A model generated the notes under the pieces. It made no database searches. It was given only the letters and a program-made list of their open reading frames with translations, and had not been told where the DNA came from. DNA of 64,000 nucleotides from the NCBI RefSeq assembly GCF_027319265.1, contig NZ_DAHVNP010000028.1:1-64000 (forward strand), written 5' to 3'. Both the position numbers and the translations under genes were made by a program. Shown piece by piece: positions 34,462 to 42,948 of this stretch. The DNA is from Ferrimicrobium sp. Lineage in GTDB: Bacteria > Actinomycetota > Acidimicrobiia > Acidimicrobiales > Acidimicrobiaceae. The stretch's first letter is position 1. The number at the start of each line of letters is the position of its first letter.

Positions 34462-35712
34462 ATGAGAAAACGTATCGTCATTCTTGGGGGCGGAACCGGT
34501 GGAACACTCACCGCGAATCGTCTGCGAAAAGCCCTTCCATCCGCGGAGGCAGAGATTATCGTCGTCGATCAAGACAACGAACATATTTACCAACCTGGAC
34601 TGCTCTTCATTCCTTTCGGGATGGCCACTATCGACGAAATAGCAAGGCCACGCTCGCGTCAATTCCGCAGTGGCATTGAGTTCCGCGTAGCCCCGATCGA
34701 CCACGTCGACCTTCAAGCCGATGAAGTCTATCTTGGCGATGGCAGTTCACTACCTTACGATGTCCTGATCGTCGCTACCGGTGCGGTGTTGCAACCCGAA
34801 GAGACAGAGGGCCTCCTCGGGCCCGGCTGGGGTGAGAATATATTTACATTTTACGATCCACATGGAGCGGTAGGACTGCATGCTGCACTTGAGGATTTTT
34901 CCCAGGGAACCATCGCCGTGAACGTCGTCGACATGCCTATCAAGTGCCCGGTGGCACCCCTCGAATTCTGCTTTCTTGCCGACTGGTACTTCACGGAGCG
35001 CGGCATACGCGAAAAAGTGAATATACAGTACATCACACCCCTTGACGGAGCGTTCACAAAACCCGTTGCGTCAAAAGCCCTCGGGCAACTCCTAGGGGAA
35101 AAAGGAATTGAGATCGTCACTGAATACAATACAGGACAGGTGGACGAGGGACGGAGGCGCTTGATCTCGTATGACAATCGGGAAATTCCCTACGACATGG
35201 CCGTCCTCATTCCAGCTCACGGAGGTTCGCCTTACGTTGGACGTTCCCATGGTCTAGGAGATGATCTTGGTTTTATTACGACCGACAAACACACGCTGCA
35301 GACTGTCGCGAAGGAGAATGTATTTGCACTCGGGGATGCCGCTGGCGTACCAACATCTAAGGCCGGATCGGTTTCCCACTTTGAGGGAGAGATTATTGTC
35401 GAGAATGTTCGACGATACTTAGCCAAGCAACCACTTGATGCAAGCTTCGATGGGCACTCGAACTGCTTCATCGAAAGTGGCTTCCACAAAGCTTTACTCA
35501 TCGACTTCAACTACGACACTGAGCCATTGCCTGGTCATTACCCAAGTGATATCGGCATGCCTCTCCTGAAGGAGTCGCACTTAAATCATCTTGGCAAACT
35601 AATGTTCCAATCCTTTTACTGGCATAGTCTCCTCCCAGGAAGGGACATTCCCGGCATCGGATCATCAATGCCAAAACATGGTAAGCACTTCCAAGCAGCC
35701 ACAAAGTCATAA
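34462..35712 (+). CDS. Sulfide:quinone oxidoreductase-like flavoprotein
   Basis: A Rossmann GGGTGGTLTANRL motif starts at residue 8, an ATGAVLQPEE segment ends the first half, and ALGDAAGVPTSKAGS (about 294) binds FAD near the C-terminus. These and the IKCPVAPLEFCFLADWYF block (about 171-188) match the SQR/FCSD family. Cys in IKCP aligns with a redox-active Cys of SQR; another Cys lies in SNCFIESG (about 334). It probably oxidises sulfide or a persulfide and reduces quinone at the membrane. The next genes encode DsrC- and DsrE-like sulfur carriers, which supports a sulfur role. Confidence 0.82.
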   Translation: MRKRIVILGGGTGGTLTANRLRKALPSAEAEIIVVDQDNEHIYQPGLLFIPFGMATIDEIARPRSRQFRSGIEFRVAPIDHVDLQADEVYLGDGSSLPYDVLIVATGAVLQPEETEGLLGPGWGENIFTFYDPHGAVGLHAALEDFSQGTIAVNVVDMPIKCPVAPLEFCFLADWYFTERGIREKVNIQYITPLDGAFTKPVASKALGQLLGEKGIEIVTEYNTGQVDEGRRRLISYDNREIPYDMAVLIPAHGGSPYVGRSHGLGDDLGFITTDKHTLQTVAKENVFALGDAAGVPTSKAGSVSHFEGEIIVENVRRYLAKQPLDASFDGHSNCFIESGFHKALLIDFNYDTEPLPGHYPSDIGMPLLKESHLNHLGKLMFQSFYWHSLLPGRDIPGIGSSMPKHGKHFQAATKS

Positions 35713-35730
35713 CAAGAAAGGAGAATCATC

Positions 35731-36048
35731 ATGCCAACTGTCACCTACGCAGGGACTGAGGTAGAGGTCAACGAAGAGGGGTTTTTTGAACATCCAGAAC
35801 AGTGGAACCCGGAGATGGCGAAGGAGATCGCCAACAAGCTAGGTATCGACAGTCTAAGTGATCGTCACTGGCAAGTAATCAACTTCATGCGTCAAGAGTA
35901 TCTCAGCAAGGGAACCGCTCCAAGCGTACGTGCCCTCGGCAAGACATCCGGTGTCCAGATAAAGGAACTCTATGAACTGTTTCCTAAGGGGCCTGCAAAA
36001 CTTGCAGCGATGATTGCTGGAATTCCGAAGCCAATTGGGTGCATATGA
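35731..36048 (+). CDS. DsrC/TusE family sulfur-carrier protein with a single C-terminal Cys
   Basis: The 105-residue protein has the DsrC fold signature (VNEEGFF near residue 14, DRHWQVINFMR near 44) and the flexible C-terminal arm ending FPKGPAKLAAMIAG then IPKPIGCI. The penultimate Cys (CysA) is present. The second Cys of true DsrC, 11 residues before it, is Ala here. It therefore resembles TusE or DsrC-like proteins that carry a persulfide on one Cys rather than forming the DsrC trisulfide. AAGAAAGGAGA precedes the start. It lies between the SQR-like and DsrE2 genes. Confidence 0.88.
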   Translation: MPTVTYAGTEVEVNEEGFFEHPEQWNPEMAKEIANKLGIDSLSDRHWQVINFMRQEYLSKGTAPSVRALGKTSGVQIKELYELFPKGPAKLAAMIAGIPKPIGCI

Positions 36049-36076
36049 AACTGACAAAAGGAAGAGAGGCGCTGAA

Positions 36077-36544
36077 ATGACAGACGAGATCGAAAAAGTA
36101 GCGGTCGTGGTTTCAAAGGGATCATTAGAAGGTATCTATCCAGCACTCATATTGGCCAATGGCGCAAGGGCTGAGGGCATAGCTGTGGAGCTCTTCTTCA
36201 CCTTCTTTGGGCTGGAGGCGGTCTATAAACGACACTACGAGCATATCAAAGTTGCTTCGGTCGGCAATCCTGGTCTGCACGTAGCGACACTCGCAGGTGG
36301 ACTCCCAGGGGTGTCCAGCATTCTCACCCACTACATGGAGCGCAAGATGGACCGTCTCGATATCCCTCCGATTCCAGAGTTTCTGGAAATGATCGCCGAC
36401 AGTGGTGCTGGACTCTACGGTTGCAAGGCTACCTGCGATCTCTTTGACCTTACAAAGGAGGATCTCATCGATCAAGTCAGCGCGATCATTACCGTTGGCG
36501 ACTTCTACCGCCTAGCTGCTGGCGGTCAGATTATCTACACATGA
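36077..36544 (+). CDS. DsrE2-like sulfur-transfer protein
   Basis: The 155-residue protein matches DsrE2: VAVVVSKGSLEGIYPALILA at the start, VELFFTFFGLEAV (about 39-51), and the GLYGCKATCDLF block (about 113-124) with Cys spaced Cx3C, the likely persulfide-carrying site. I start at ATG 36077, preceded by GAGAGGCGC; an upstream in-frame Met at 36014 overlaps the DsrC-like gene. DsrE2 passes sulfane sulfur between carriers in sulfur-oxidising bacteria, often with TusA, which is absent here. Confidence 0.87.
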   Translation: MTDEIEKVAVVVSKGSLEGIYPALILANGARAEGIAVELFFTFFGLEAVYKRHYEHIKVASVGNPGLHVATLAGGLPGVSSILTHYMERKMDRLDIPPIPEFLEMIADSGAGLYGCKATCDLFDLTKEDLIDQVSAIITVGDFYRLAAGGQIIYT

Positions 36545-37010
36545 CTTAAGTGTCTGATTCACCTGTCGTCTGTGCGCCCCATCTCGAATAATCATCATGT
36601 CGAACTCCCTAGGTCTCAGTATCAGCCTGCGCGGACGGAGAGTATGGGCAACATACGCAGGCTGACTACCAATTTTGGTATTACCGCTTGCGAGAACGCG
36701 TTCTAGATATTTCTACTCCTATCATTACAAGCGCAGGGGCGACCTGCATCGACCCAGTAGGCCCATCGTCACGAGTAACAGCACTAGTGCACACGGGCAC
36801 CGCCTTGATGCAACGGTGCCTAATGCGCCTGATCTTTCAAAGCTTTCGGGCTGAAGACATGGGCAGGATAGCAAGTTTAGCCACTTAGACAACACACCAT
36901 AAGATCCTTCATCTACCCGTATCTCATCTACATCTTTCATCCCTCATGAAACACCTTAACACTAGGCCAAATATTACTTGACGCGATGATGCGGTAATTC
37001 GACAATTGCA
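36545..37010. other. Intergenic stretch after the sulfur cluster
   Basis: About 465 bases separate the convergent DsrE2 and GGDEF genes. No convincing gene is seen; a 66-codon plus frame at 36688 has no ribosome site. The stretch holds the hairpin listed separately at 36622-36665. Confidence 0.4.
36622..36665 (+). terminator. Large hairpin downstream of DsrE2
   Basis: TCAGCCTGCG (36622-36631) pairs with CGCAGGCTGA (36656-36665). An inner GTATG (36642-36646) pairs with CATAC (36652-36656) at the apex, leaving a bulge on the left arm. It lies about 80 bases after the DsrE2 stop and may end the sulfur operon, although no T-run follows. Confidence 0.45.
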
Positions 37011-38432
37011 CTAGTCACTGACAAGTTCATGAGTATGTATCATCGTGAGCTTATTGCGCCCAGACTGTTTCGACGCATACATACACTGATCTGCCTTAGC
37101 TAACAGCTCCTCAGGATCGCGCAGCTCGGTACCATAATATGATAATCCACCGATGCTGACAGTAACAGAAATTTCATCACTACCAATATCGACCCTCTCC
37201 AGTTGAATACTACGGCGAATTCTCTCTCCCAAACTCCTCACATCATTGAAGCCAGCTCCGGGAATAACCACGGTAAACTCCTCACCACCTGTTCTGATGA
37301 CGACATCACCCGCTCTCACGGAAGAGCGCATGATAGACGCCGCCGAACGCAGTATCCGATCCCCGGCAAGGTGGCCATAGGTGTCGTTCACATCCTTGAA
37401 ATGGTCGATATCAAGACTCAAGATACCCAACGGTGATCCTGTCCGAGTACTCCGTACAAACTCCTCATTGAGCCTGTTGAGACCAAAGCGTCGGTTATAG
37501 ACATCGGTGAGTGGATCGAGCGCAGCGAGCCTTTGGAACCTCTCATACATCAGGGCATTGTTGAGCGCTACCGAAGTCGACGGCTGAAATCCTTCCAGCA
37601 GCCGAGCGACACCAGGGTCGACATTGTTTGCGAATGCTAGCACGACGGCCCCAAGGGCCTGTCCACCAAACCAGAGCGGAATCACCAAGACTCCCCGAGG
37701 AACAAATGATACAACGATGGCATCGATGGCGACACCTGACAGCACCGCTATGGAGGTGATCGCAGGGGATCGAAGCGCATCCTGTAGTACACGGGTATCT
37801 CCAATGATGTCGCCAACCAAGCTGCGTTGCGCGGCAACCGAGAGCACTCCATCGCGTTCCACAATGACCGCTCCCGCGCTCGCACTGGCTCGCGCAATGT
37901 ACTGGTCCAGAATCGTGATGACCAGTTCATCAAGGGCCAGATGGCCAGCCACCGAACCCGCGACCGAGCGAATTGCGGCCTCTGTTGTCCAGGAACTATG
38001 CAGTGAGTCAAGGAGTCTGTTGAAGGACTGAGCCACATCGCCTAGCTCATCTTTGGAGTCCACGCTCAGCTGACAAGTATCAGGAGAACAACTAATCGAA
38101 TCAGCAGCAAAAGTCGTATCCCGAAGTGTCGTACTGACATACTCCATTCGTCTAGAGAGTAAATGCAACCGTGCACCAACCACAAGTCGAACAAGGCCAA
38201 AGTTTACCGATCCAACGATCACGCCAGCGAAGAGTGCACCAGCAAAGAAATCTGGCCGCAGCGTGATACGTGGCGGAACTCCAAGAATCGTAGCCACAAA
38301 CGGAAAGGCAACCCCAACAAACAGCCCAAAACTCGACATCCAGATCGCTAGATCCCAAAAAACTCTCGACGTTAAGCGTGGGCTAAGCCATCGTGACTCA
38401 ACGCCAATGAAATCTTGTCTGTCAACAACCAT
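37011..38432 (-). CDS. Membrane-anchored GAF-GGDEF diguanylate cyclase
   Basis: The 473-residue protein has two N-terminal hydrophobic helices (about 26-48 and 62-85), then a HAMP-like linker containing DELGDVAQSFNRL, a GAF-like domain (about 150-290) and a GGDEF domain. The active site reads GGEEF, a catalytic variant that is normally active. DPLTDVYNRRFGLNRL opens the domain and NKLTM ends it. It probably makes c-di-GMP in response to a signal at the GAF domain or membrane. The GAF region has no clear chromophore Cys. Confidence 0.88.
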   Translation of the reverse strand: MVVDRQDFIGVESRWLSPRLTSRVFWDLAIWMSSFGLFVGVAFPFVATILGVPPRITLRPDFFAGALFAGVIVGSVNFGLVRLVVGARLHLLSRRMEYVSTTLRDTTFAADSISCSPDTCQLSVDSKDELGDVAQSFNRLLDSLHSSWTTEAAIRSVAGSVAGHLALDELVITILDQYIARASASAGAVIVERDGVLSVAAQRSLVGDIIGDTRVLQDALRSPAITSIAVLSGVAIDAIVVSFVPRGVLVIPLWFGGQALGAVVLAFANNVDPGVARLLEGFQPSTSVALNNALMYERFQRLAALDPLTDVYNRRFGLNRLNEEFVRSTRTGSPLGILSLDIDHFKDVNDTYGHLAGDRILRSAASIMRSSVRAGDVVIRTGGEEFTVVIPGAGFNDVRSLGERIRRSIQLERVDIGSDEISVTVSIGGLSYYGTELRDPEELLAKADQCMYASKQSGRNKLTMIHTHELVSD

Positions 38433-38618
38433 GGGTTATCTATCGACTCCGAACAGCCCAAGGTTGAATAACACAAACTTAGGCACCCTCCTGTCTTACA
38501 AAGGCGCTCATGAGTCGATACAAACAAGTCATACAAGAGAGGCGAATACTGAGGCGATGAGAGACGGCCATCTTGCTGCCGATCATTCAGATCTGAGACC
38601 ATCTCGTACCTGCCTTAG

Positions 38619-39818
38619 CTAACGCACTCTCCGGAGCACCGCCGCTATCCCTTGCCCGACTCCAATGCACATCGTCACCAACGCAAGATCGAGATCACGT
38701 TCGGCTAACTCGGTCGTCGCCGTCAATGCGAGGCGCGCACCGCTAGCACCAAGAGGGTGTCCCAAGGCGATAGCTCCACCATTCGGATTGACAAAATCCG
38801 CATCATCGGGCAAACCGAGTTGTCGCAGACAAGCGACCGACTGCGCCGCAAAGGCTTCGTTCAATTCAACGACACCGAAGTCGGTAATGCGCAGATTCAG
38901 TCGCTCCATGACCCGGCGCGAAGCGGGCACTGGCCCAATCCCCATGATGCGGGGGGGCACGCCCGCGGTTGCCCCCGCTACCACCTCTGCCATGGGAGTC
39001 AGCGAATACCGATCAACCACCTGATCACTCACGACGAGCAGCGCACCGGCCCCATCGTTGAGCCCACTCGCGTTGCCGGCGGTGACCGTACCTCCCGGAC
39101 GGAACGCCGCCTTGAGTTGAGATAGCTTGTCCAACGAGGTCAAGCGGGGATGCTCATCGCGGTCGACCACCATGCTCTGGCGCCGACTCTGGACCTCAAC
39201 GGGAACGATCTCGCGACTGAGCCGTCCGTTCTCCTGTGCCTTGGCTGCGCGCTCTTGTGACCGCTGCGCGAAGGCGTCCTGATCCTCGCGAGAGATCGAA
39301 AACTCCTGAGCGACGTTCTCGGCCGTCTCACCCATCGAGTCGATGCCGTACTCCTCCTGCATGCGCGCATTGATGAATCGCCACCCGAGAGTGGTATCGA
39401 ACACCTCCATGGAACGATCGAAGGCACTAGCGGCCTTCGGCATGACAAAGGGGGCACGAGACATGCCCTCGACACCACCGGCGATCACAACCTTGCCGTC
39501 ACCGCTCTGAATCAACCGCGAGGCGGTCAAGACAGCCTCAAGTCCGGACCCACAGAGCCGGTTCACGGTGACGCCTGGGGTCTCAACACCAAGCCCCGCC
39601 AACAGACTCGCCATACGGGCGACATTGCGGTTATCCTCACCCGCTTGGTTCGCACATCCCAAGATCACCTCATCGATATGCCCTATCACCGAGGGATACC
39701 GGGCGACGAGTGCTCGTAGGACATCCGCGGCAAGGTCATCGGTACGCACCGACGAGAGTGCGCCACCATAACGACCAAACGGGGTGCGAACCCCACCAAC
39801 GATATAGGCCTTTGGCAC
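38619..39818 (-). CDS. Acetyl-CoA acyltransferase (thiolase)
   Basis: The acyl-accepting Cys lies in NRLCGSGLEAV (about residue 88), the His in GGAIALGHPLGASGARL (about 350) and the second Cys in MCIGVGQGIA (about 384), so a complete thiolase active site is present. At 399 residues it fits the biosynthetic and beta-oxidation thiolases, including PaaJ of phenylacetate breakdown, which cleaves 3-oxo-adipyl-CoA. It is the last gene of the CoA-ester cluster that begins at 44822, and it follows the PaaI-type thioesterase gene by two bases. Confidence 0.92.
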   Translation of the reverse strand: MPKAYIVGGVRTPFGRYGGALSSVRTDDLAADVLRALVARYPSVIGHIDEVILGCANQAGEDNRNVARMASLLAGLGVETPGVTVNRLCGSGLEAVLTASRLIQSGDGKVVIAGGVEGMSRAPFVMPKAASAFDRSMEVFDTTLGWRFINARMQEEYGIDSMGETAENVAQEFSISREDQDAFAQRSQERAAKAQENGRLSREIVPVEVQSRRQSMVVDRDEHPRLTSLDKLSQLKAAFRPGGTVTAGNASGLNDGAGALLVVSDQVVDRYSLTPMAEVVAGATAGVPPRIMGIGPVPASRRVMERLNLRITDFGVVELNEAFAAQSVACLRQLGLPDDADFVNPNGGAIALGHPLGASGARLALTATTELAERDLDLALVTMCIGVGQGIAAVLRRVR

Positions 39819-39820
39819 GA

Positions 39821-40246
39821 TTACTCCTCCTCTAACACCGGTTGTCCCAATGACCGCGATCGACCATGGAAGAGCGCAACGACCTCGCCCCCTCGTTCAA
39901 CCGCAACATCATAGAGTCCGTTCCTCCCAAAACGGGTCACCTCACGCGCCCGCGCATCCAACCATTCTCCCCGATAGACCGGAACGATAAACTCCACCGC
40001 TGCGCTCTGTGCAACCGTCACCACGTTATAGGTGTTGCAAGCAAAGGCGAACGCGGTGTCAGCGAAGAGAAAGAGATAACCGCCATGACAGATTCCATGC
40101 CCGTTCACCATCGCATCCGTCACCTGCATGGTGAGATCCGCCAAACCTGGCCCCACCTCTGCGACCTCGATTCCAAGCGCTTGCGACGCGACATCGCGTG
40201 CATACATCGCCTTTGCACACGCCTGTGCGAGCTCCTGATCGGTCAT
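39821..40246 (-). CDS. paaI: PaaI-type hotdog thioesterase
   Basis: This 141-residue hotdog protein carries NGHGICHGGYLFLFADTAFAFA (listed in parts: NGHGICHGGYLF and LFADTAFAFACNT), the motif of PaaI, a phenylacetyl-CoA-type thioesterase thought to free CoA trapped in dead-end hydroxylated intermediates. The helix Asp is present. It overlaps the TetR gene by four bases and precedes the thiolase gene, as in phenylacetate gene clusters. Confidence 0.88.
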   Translation of the reverse strand: MTDQELAQACAKAMYARDVASQALGIEVAEVGPGLADLTMQVTDAMVNGHGICHGGYLFLFADTAFAFACNTYNVVTVAQSAAVEFIVPVYRGEWLDARAREVTRFGRNGLYDVAVERGGEVVALFHGRSRSLGQPVLEEE

Positions 40247-40854
40247 GGTTGCCTCTCTCCTGTCCGTTGGGCCACTACGTTGGCCACTCCGCCCACGACA
40301 AACTCGGTGACCAGGCTCGCATATTCGGACAGCCCCAGTTTTCCGGATCCCTCACGAAACCAGCGAGCATGCCAGTTCAAGATACCGAACGTTGACATCG
40401 TCAACGCTTTGATGGTCGATGCATCGAGTTCGGGCCCTACCTGCTGCAGAAGTCCTTCCATCACCCGGACCACCCTGCGTTCGTTCTCACGAATGATCTC
40501 CTGCTGGGATGATGCAAGGCGTGCAAGATCATTGATCTGGGCTTGGTGATAGGCATCGGCATCGCGATAAAGATAGAGCACCGCTTCGATCACCCGCGAT
40601 AGCTGCACTGAGGGGGTATCGCCACCTTCGAGGGCGCACTGCACGGTCGACAAGAGCCGCTCGGAGTACCCGAGCAACGCCTCAAAGAGAATCGCCTCCT
40701 TGGTAGCAAAGTAGTGATAGATGCCCGCCTTCGAGAGGCCAACATGCTGAGCAAGATCGTTCATCGATGTGCCATCGAAGCCCTTCAGGGCGAATCGGTT
40801 CACCGCAAGTCGCGCGATCTCTTGGCGTCGCACTGGCACGAGAGAGTCAACCAA
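40243..40854 (-). CDS. TetR family regulator, probable cluster repressor (PaaR-like)
   Basis: The N-terminal helix-turn-helix LNDLAQHVGLSKAGIYHYFATKEAIL-type segment (here MNDLAQHVGLSKAGIYHYF and then ATKEAILFEAL) is typical of TetR regulators of acyl-CoA pathways such as PaaR, FadR and KstR, and the C-terminal part fits a ligand domain of similar length. It starts at TTG 40854, or at a nearby GTG. It lies inside the CoA-ester operon between PaaG and PaaI. The palindrome at 44846-44861 is its most likely operator, with an acyl-CoA as inducer (inference). Confidence 0.85.
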   Translation of the reverse strand: MVDSLVPVRRQEIARLAVNRFALKGFDGTSMNDLAQHVGLSKAGIYHYFATKEAILFEALLGYSERLLSTVQCALEGGDTPSVQLSRVIEAVLYLYRDADAYHQAQINDLARLASSQQEIIRENERRVVRVMEGLLQQVGPELDASTIKALTMSTFGILNWHARWFREGSGKLGLSEYASLVTEFVVGGVANVVAQRTGERQP

Positions 40855-40857
40855 AAC

Positions 40858-41664
40858 TCAACGTCCCGTGAACAAGGGGTCTTGATGCGCTATAAAGGCA
40901 CGGATGCCCGATCGATAATCACCTGTCGTGGCGCATGCTCCCTGTGCCTTGGCCTCCAGCGAGAGTATCTTGGCGAGGGCGGGCACGCGTTCCTCATTCA
41001 GAATGCGTTTGGAGGCAAGAAAAGCCTGGGTTGGCCCTTGAGCCACCTGGCTCACCCGACGGGAGACCTCGTCATCAAACTCGGCATCATCGACGACTCT
41101 TGAGACGAGTCCCTGTTCGAATGCACCTCGCCCATCGAGCAGCTCACCAAGCAGAATAAGACCAAAGGCCCGTGCGATGCCAAGGTTAGCAAAGAAGTAA
41201 TGGCCGCCAGAGTCGAGAACTGCCCCAATGCGGCCAAAAGGAGACCCCCAGCGACTCGTAGTCGAGGTGATGACCAAGTCACACGAGAGTGCCAATCCGA
41301 GTCCAGTGCCCAGAACGGCGCCATGCGCCGCCGCTACCGTGATTGTCTCGAGAGCGGCCAGCCGCAGTATCAGCGGGTTGTAGAGCTCCGCAAGGATCGC
41401 CTCGGCATCCTCCCCCTCAGGGTTGGCCTCGCCAAGATCGCGTCCGGCGCAAAACGCTCGACCCACGCCAGCAACCAGCAAGGCGCGTGGTGGACGCTTC
41501 TCGACCTCATCGAGCGCTTCATTGAACATATGCACCATCGTCTCCGTGGTGGCATTCAAGCGCTCTGGCCGGTTCAACCATACTTCGGCGATCTCATCAC
41601 CGCGAGCGAAGACCACTGGATCTCGGCTCGCCAGGGAGCCTGGTAGGGCGCGTTCAAACGCCAT
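40858..41664 (-). CDS. paaG: Enoyl-CoA hydratase/isomerase family, PaaG-like
   Basis: A crotonase-fold protein of 268 residues. The oxyanion-hole segments are VGRAFCAGRDLGEA (about 67-80) and AAHGAVLGTGLGLALSCDLVI (in parts, about 112-132), and the GRIGAVLDSGG segment carries an Asp used by isomerases such as PaaG. PaaG converts ring-epoxyphenylacetyl-CoA to oxepin-CoA, and its presence here suggests ring-epoxide chemistry. It overlaps the MaoC gene start region by 11 bases. Confidence 0.8.
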   Translation of the reverse strand: MAFERALPGSLASRDPVVFARGDEIAEVWLNRPERLNATTETMVHMFNEALDEVEKRPPRALLVAGVGRAFCAGRDLGEANPEGEDAEAILAELYNPLILRLAALETITVAAAHGAVLGTGLGLALSCDLVITSTTSRWGSPFGRIGAVLDSGGHYFFANLGIARAFGLILLGELLDGRGAFEQGLVSRVVDDAEFDDEVSRRVSQVAQGPTQAFLASKRILNEERVPALAKILSLEAKAQGACATTGDYRSGIRAFIAHQDPLFTGR

Positions 41665-42139
41665 AGGGACGGATCTCCCGAGCGACGAGAACCTTTAATA
41701 CGCTGGTACAGACGAGCGTTGTCTCCTGATTGAGTACCTGCCAACGCAATGCAACCACCCCACGGTCTGCGCCCTTGTCATCTTTTGCAATTACCTCAGC
41801 TTCGAGATGGATGGTGTCACCCACAAAGGTCGGGTGTGGATAGCGAATGGAGTCAGAGCCGTAGTTGGCAAGAATCGCGGTTGAGTCCGCCGGGACTCCG
41901 AGACCGGTAGCCATCGCAAAAACCATGATGCCGGGTGCGACCACTCGGTGGAACATCGACGCTTGCGCCGCATGGGCGTCCGTATGGAGATAGAACCAAT
42001 CCCCGGTCAGCGCACACCAATTCGTAATATCAACTTCGGTAATCGTACGACCCCTTGTTGCCTGCCGTTCCCCGATCGCGATTTCACCATACCCCTTGTA
42101 GAGGATGGGATATCTCTCTGACAACGAAAATTCGCGCAT
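41654..42139 (-). CDS. MaoC-like hotdog hydratase
   Basis: The 161-residue protein is a MaoC-type hydratase: VDITNWCALTGDWFYLHTD (about 37-55) matches the TGDxNPxH motif with Asp and His kept, followed by the RVVAPGIMVFAMATGL segment. In phenylacetate degradation the ring of oxepin-CoA is opened by PaaZ, a fusion of an aldehyde dehydrogenase and a MaoC domain. Here only a stand-alone MaoC domain is present, which may do that hydrolysis or an ordinary (R)-enoyl-CoA hydration. No matching aldehyde dehydrogenase lies in the cluster. Confidence 0.82.
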   Translation of the reverse strand: MREFSLSERYPILYKGYGEIAIGERQATRGRTITEVDITNWCALTGDWFYLHTDAHAAQASMFHRVVAPGIMVFAMATGLGVPADSTAILANYGSDSIRYPHPTFVGDTIHLEAEVIAKDDKGADRGVVALRWQVLNQETTLVCTSVLKVLVAREIRPYGV

Positions 42140-42164
42140 AATCCTCTATAGCCTTTCGCACTCG

Positions 42165-42926
42165 CTAGTGACGTCGGTCAAGAAACGCCTGCATCCGAGC
42201 CTGCTTCTCCTCCGACTCAAACAGGATCGCCTGACCTAAGGTGTCGATGAGTCCGGTCGACGAACGTCCGCCTGCCCCCAAGGCTAGCTTTGTTATCTCA
42301 AGGGCACGCCACGGCTTGGTCCGGATGGTCTCTGCCCACTTGCGTGCGCAAAGGACTGGATCGTCACAGACCTCGTCAACAAGACCTGATGAGAGGGCAC
42401 CAGCTGCGTCAATCACCTCACCAAGGTAGAGCATTTTGCGAGCAATACCCACCCCGACAAGGCCAGGGAGACGCCAATTTCCTCCGGCACCAGCCAGAAT
42501 ACCAAGACCCAACTCCGGTTGTGCAAAGCGAGCTTTTGGTGATGCAACCCGCAAGTCGCAGGCGAGTGCACACTCCAATCCGCCACCAAAAGCAGGCCCA
42601 TCAATGGCAGCGATAGAGGGCCAACGCCAACGCGCTAGTGCGTCGAAGAGCTCTACATTGAAGGCTCGGAACGCCTCCTCCTCGCCGCGCTCGCCGAGCT
42701 CAGCGATATCAGCTCCAGCAATAAACATCCCCGGCGTGCTTGAGGTCAAGAGGAGCACGGCCGGTTGGTGCCGGAGACGCTCGAGCGTTTGGCGCAGCTG
42801 ATCTACCAGTGCGAGCGAGAGGGCGTTACGCTTTTCGGGTCGATTGAGACTCAGCTGCACTACACCCTCGGATTGGCTCACCATCACCAAAGATTGACCG
42901 CGTGCGGGCCCTGAAGGCTCTTGCAT
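42165..42926 (-). CDS. paaF: Enoyl-CoA hydratase, PaaF-like
   Basis: Crotonase-fold enzyme of about 253 residues from ATG 42926, which follows a GGGGCAGAGTG site and leaves a 22-base gap after paaH. Oxyanion-hole segments: PGMFIAGADIAELGERGE (about 65-82) and IDGPAFGGGLECALACDLRV (about 105-124), with a Glu in RFAQPELGLGILAGAGGNWRL (in parts). It would hydrate 2,3-dehydroadipyl-CoA-like intermediates. A longer frame reaches 43001 but overlaps paaH. Confidence 0.85.
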   Translation of the reverse strand: MQEPSGPARGQSLVMVSQSEGVVQLSLNRPEKRNALSLALVDQLRQTLERLRHQPAVLLLTSSTPGMFIAGADIAELGERGEEEAFRAFNVELFDALARWRWPSIAAIDGPAFGGGLECALACDLRVASPKARFAQPELGLGILAGAGGNWRLPGLVGVGIARKMLYLGEVIDAAGALSSGLVDEVCDDPVLCARKWAETIRTKPWRALEITKLALGAGGRSSTGLIDTLGQAILFESEEKQARMQAFLDRRH

Positions 42927-42948
42927 CACTCTGCCCCGCGTGCCGTGA

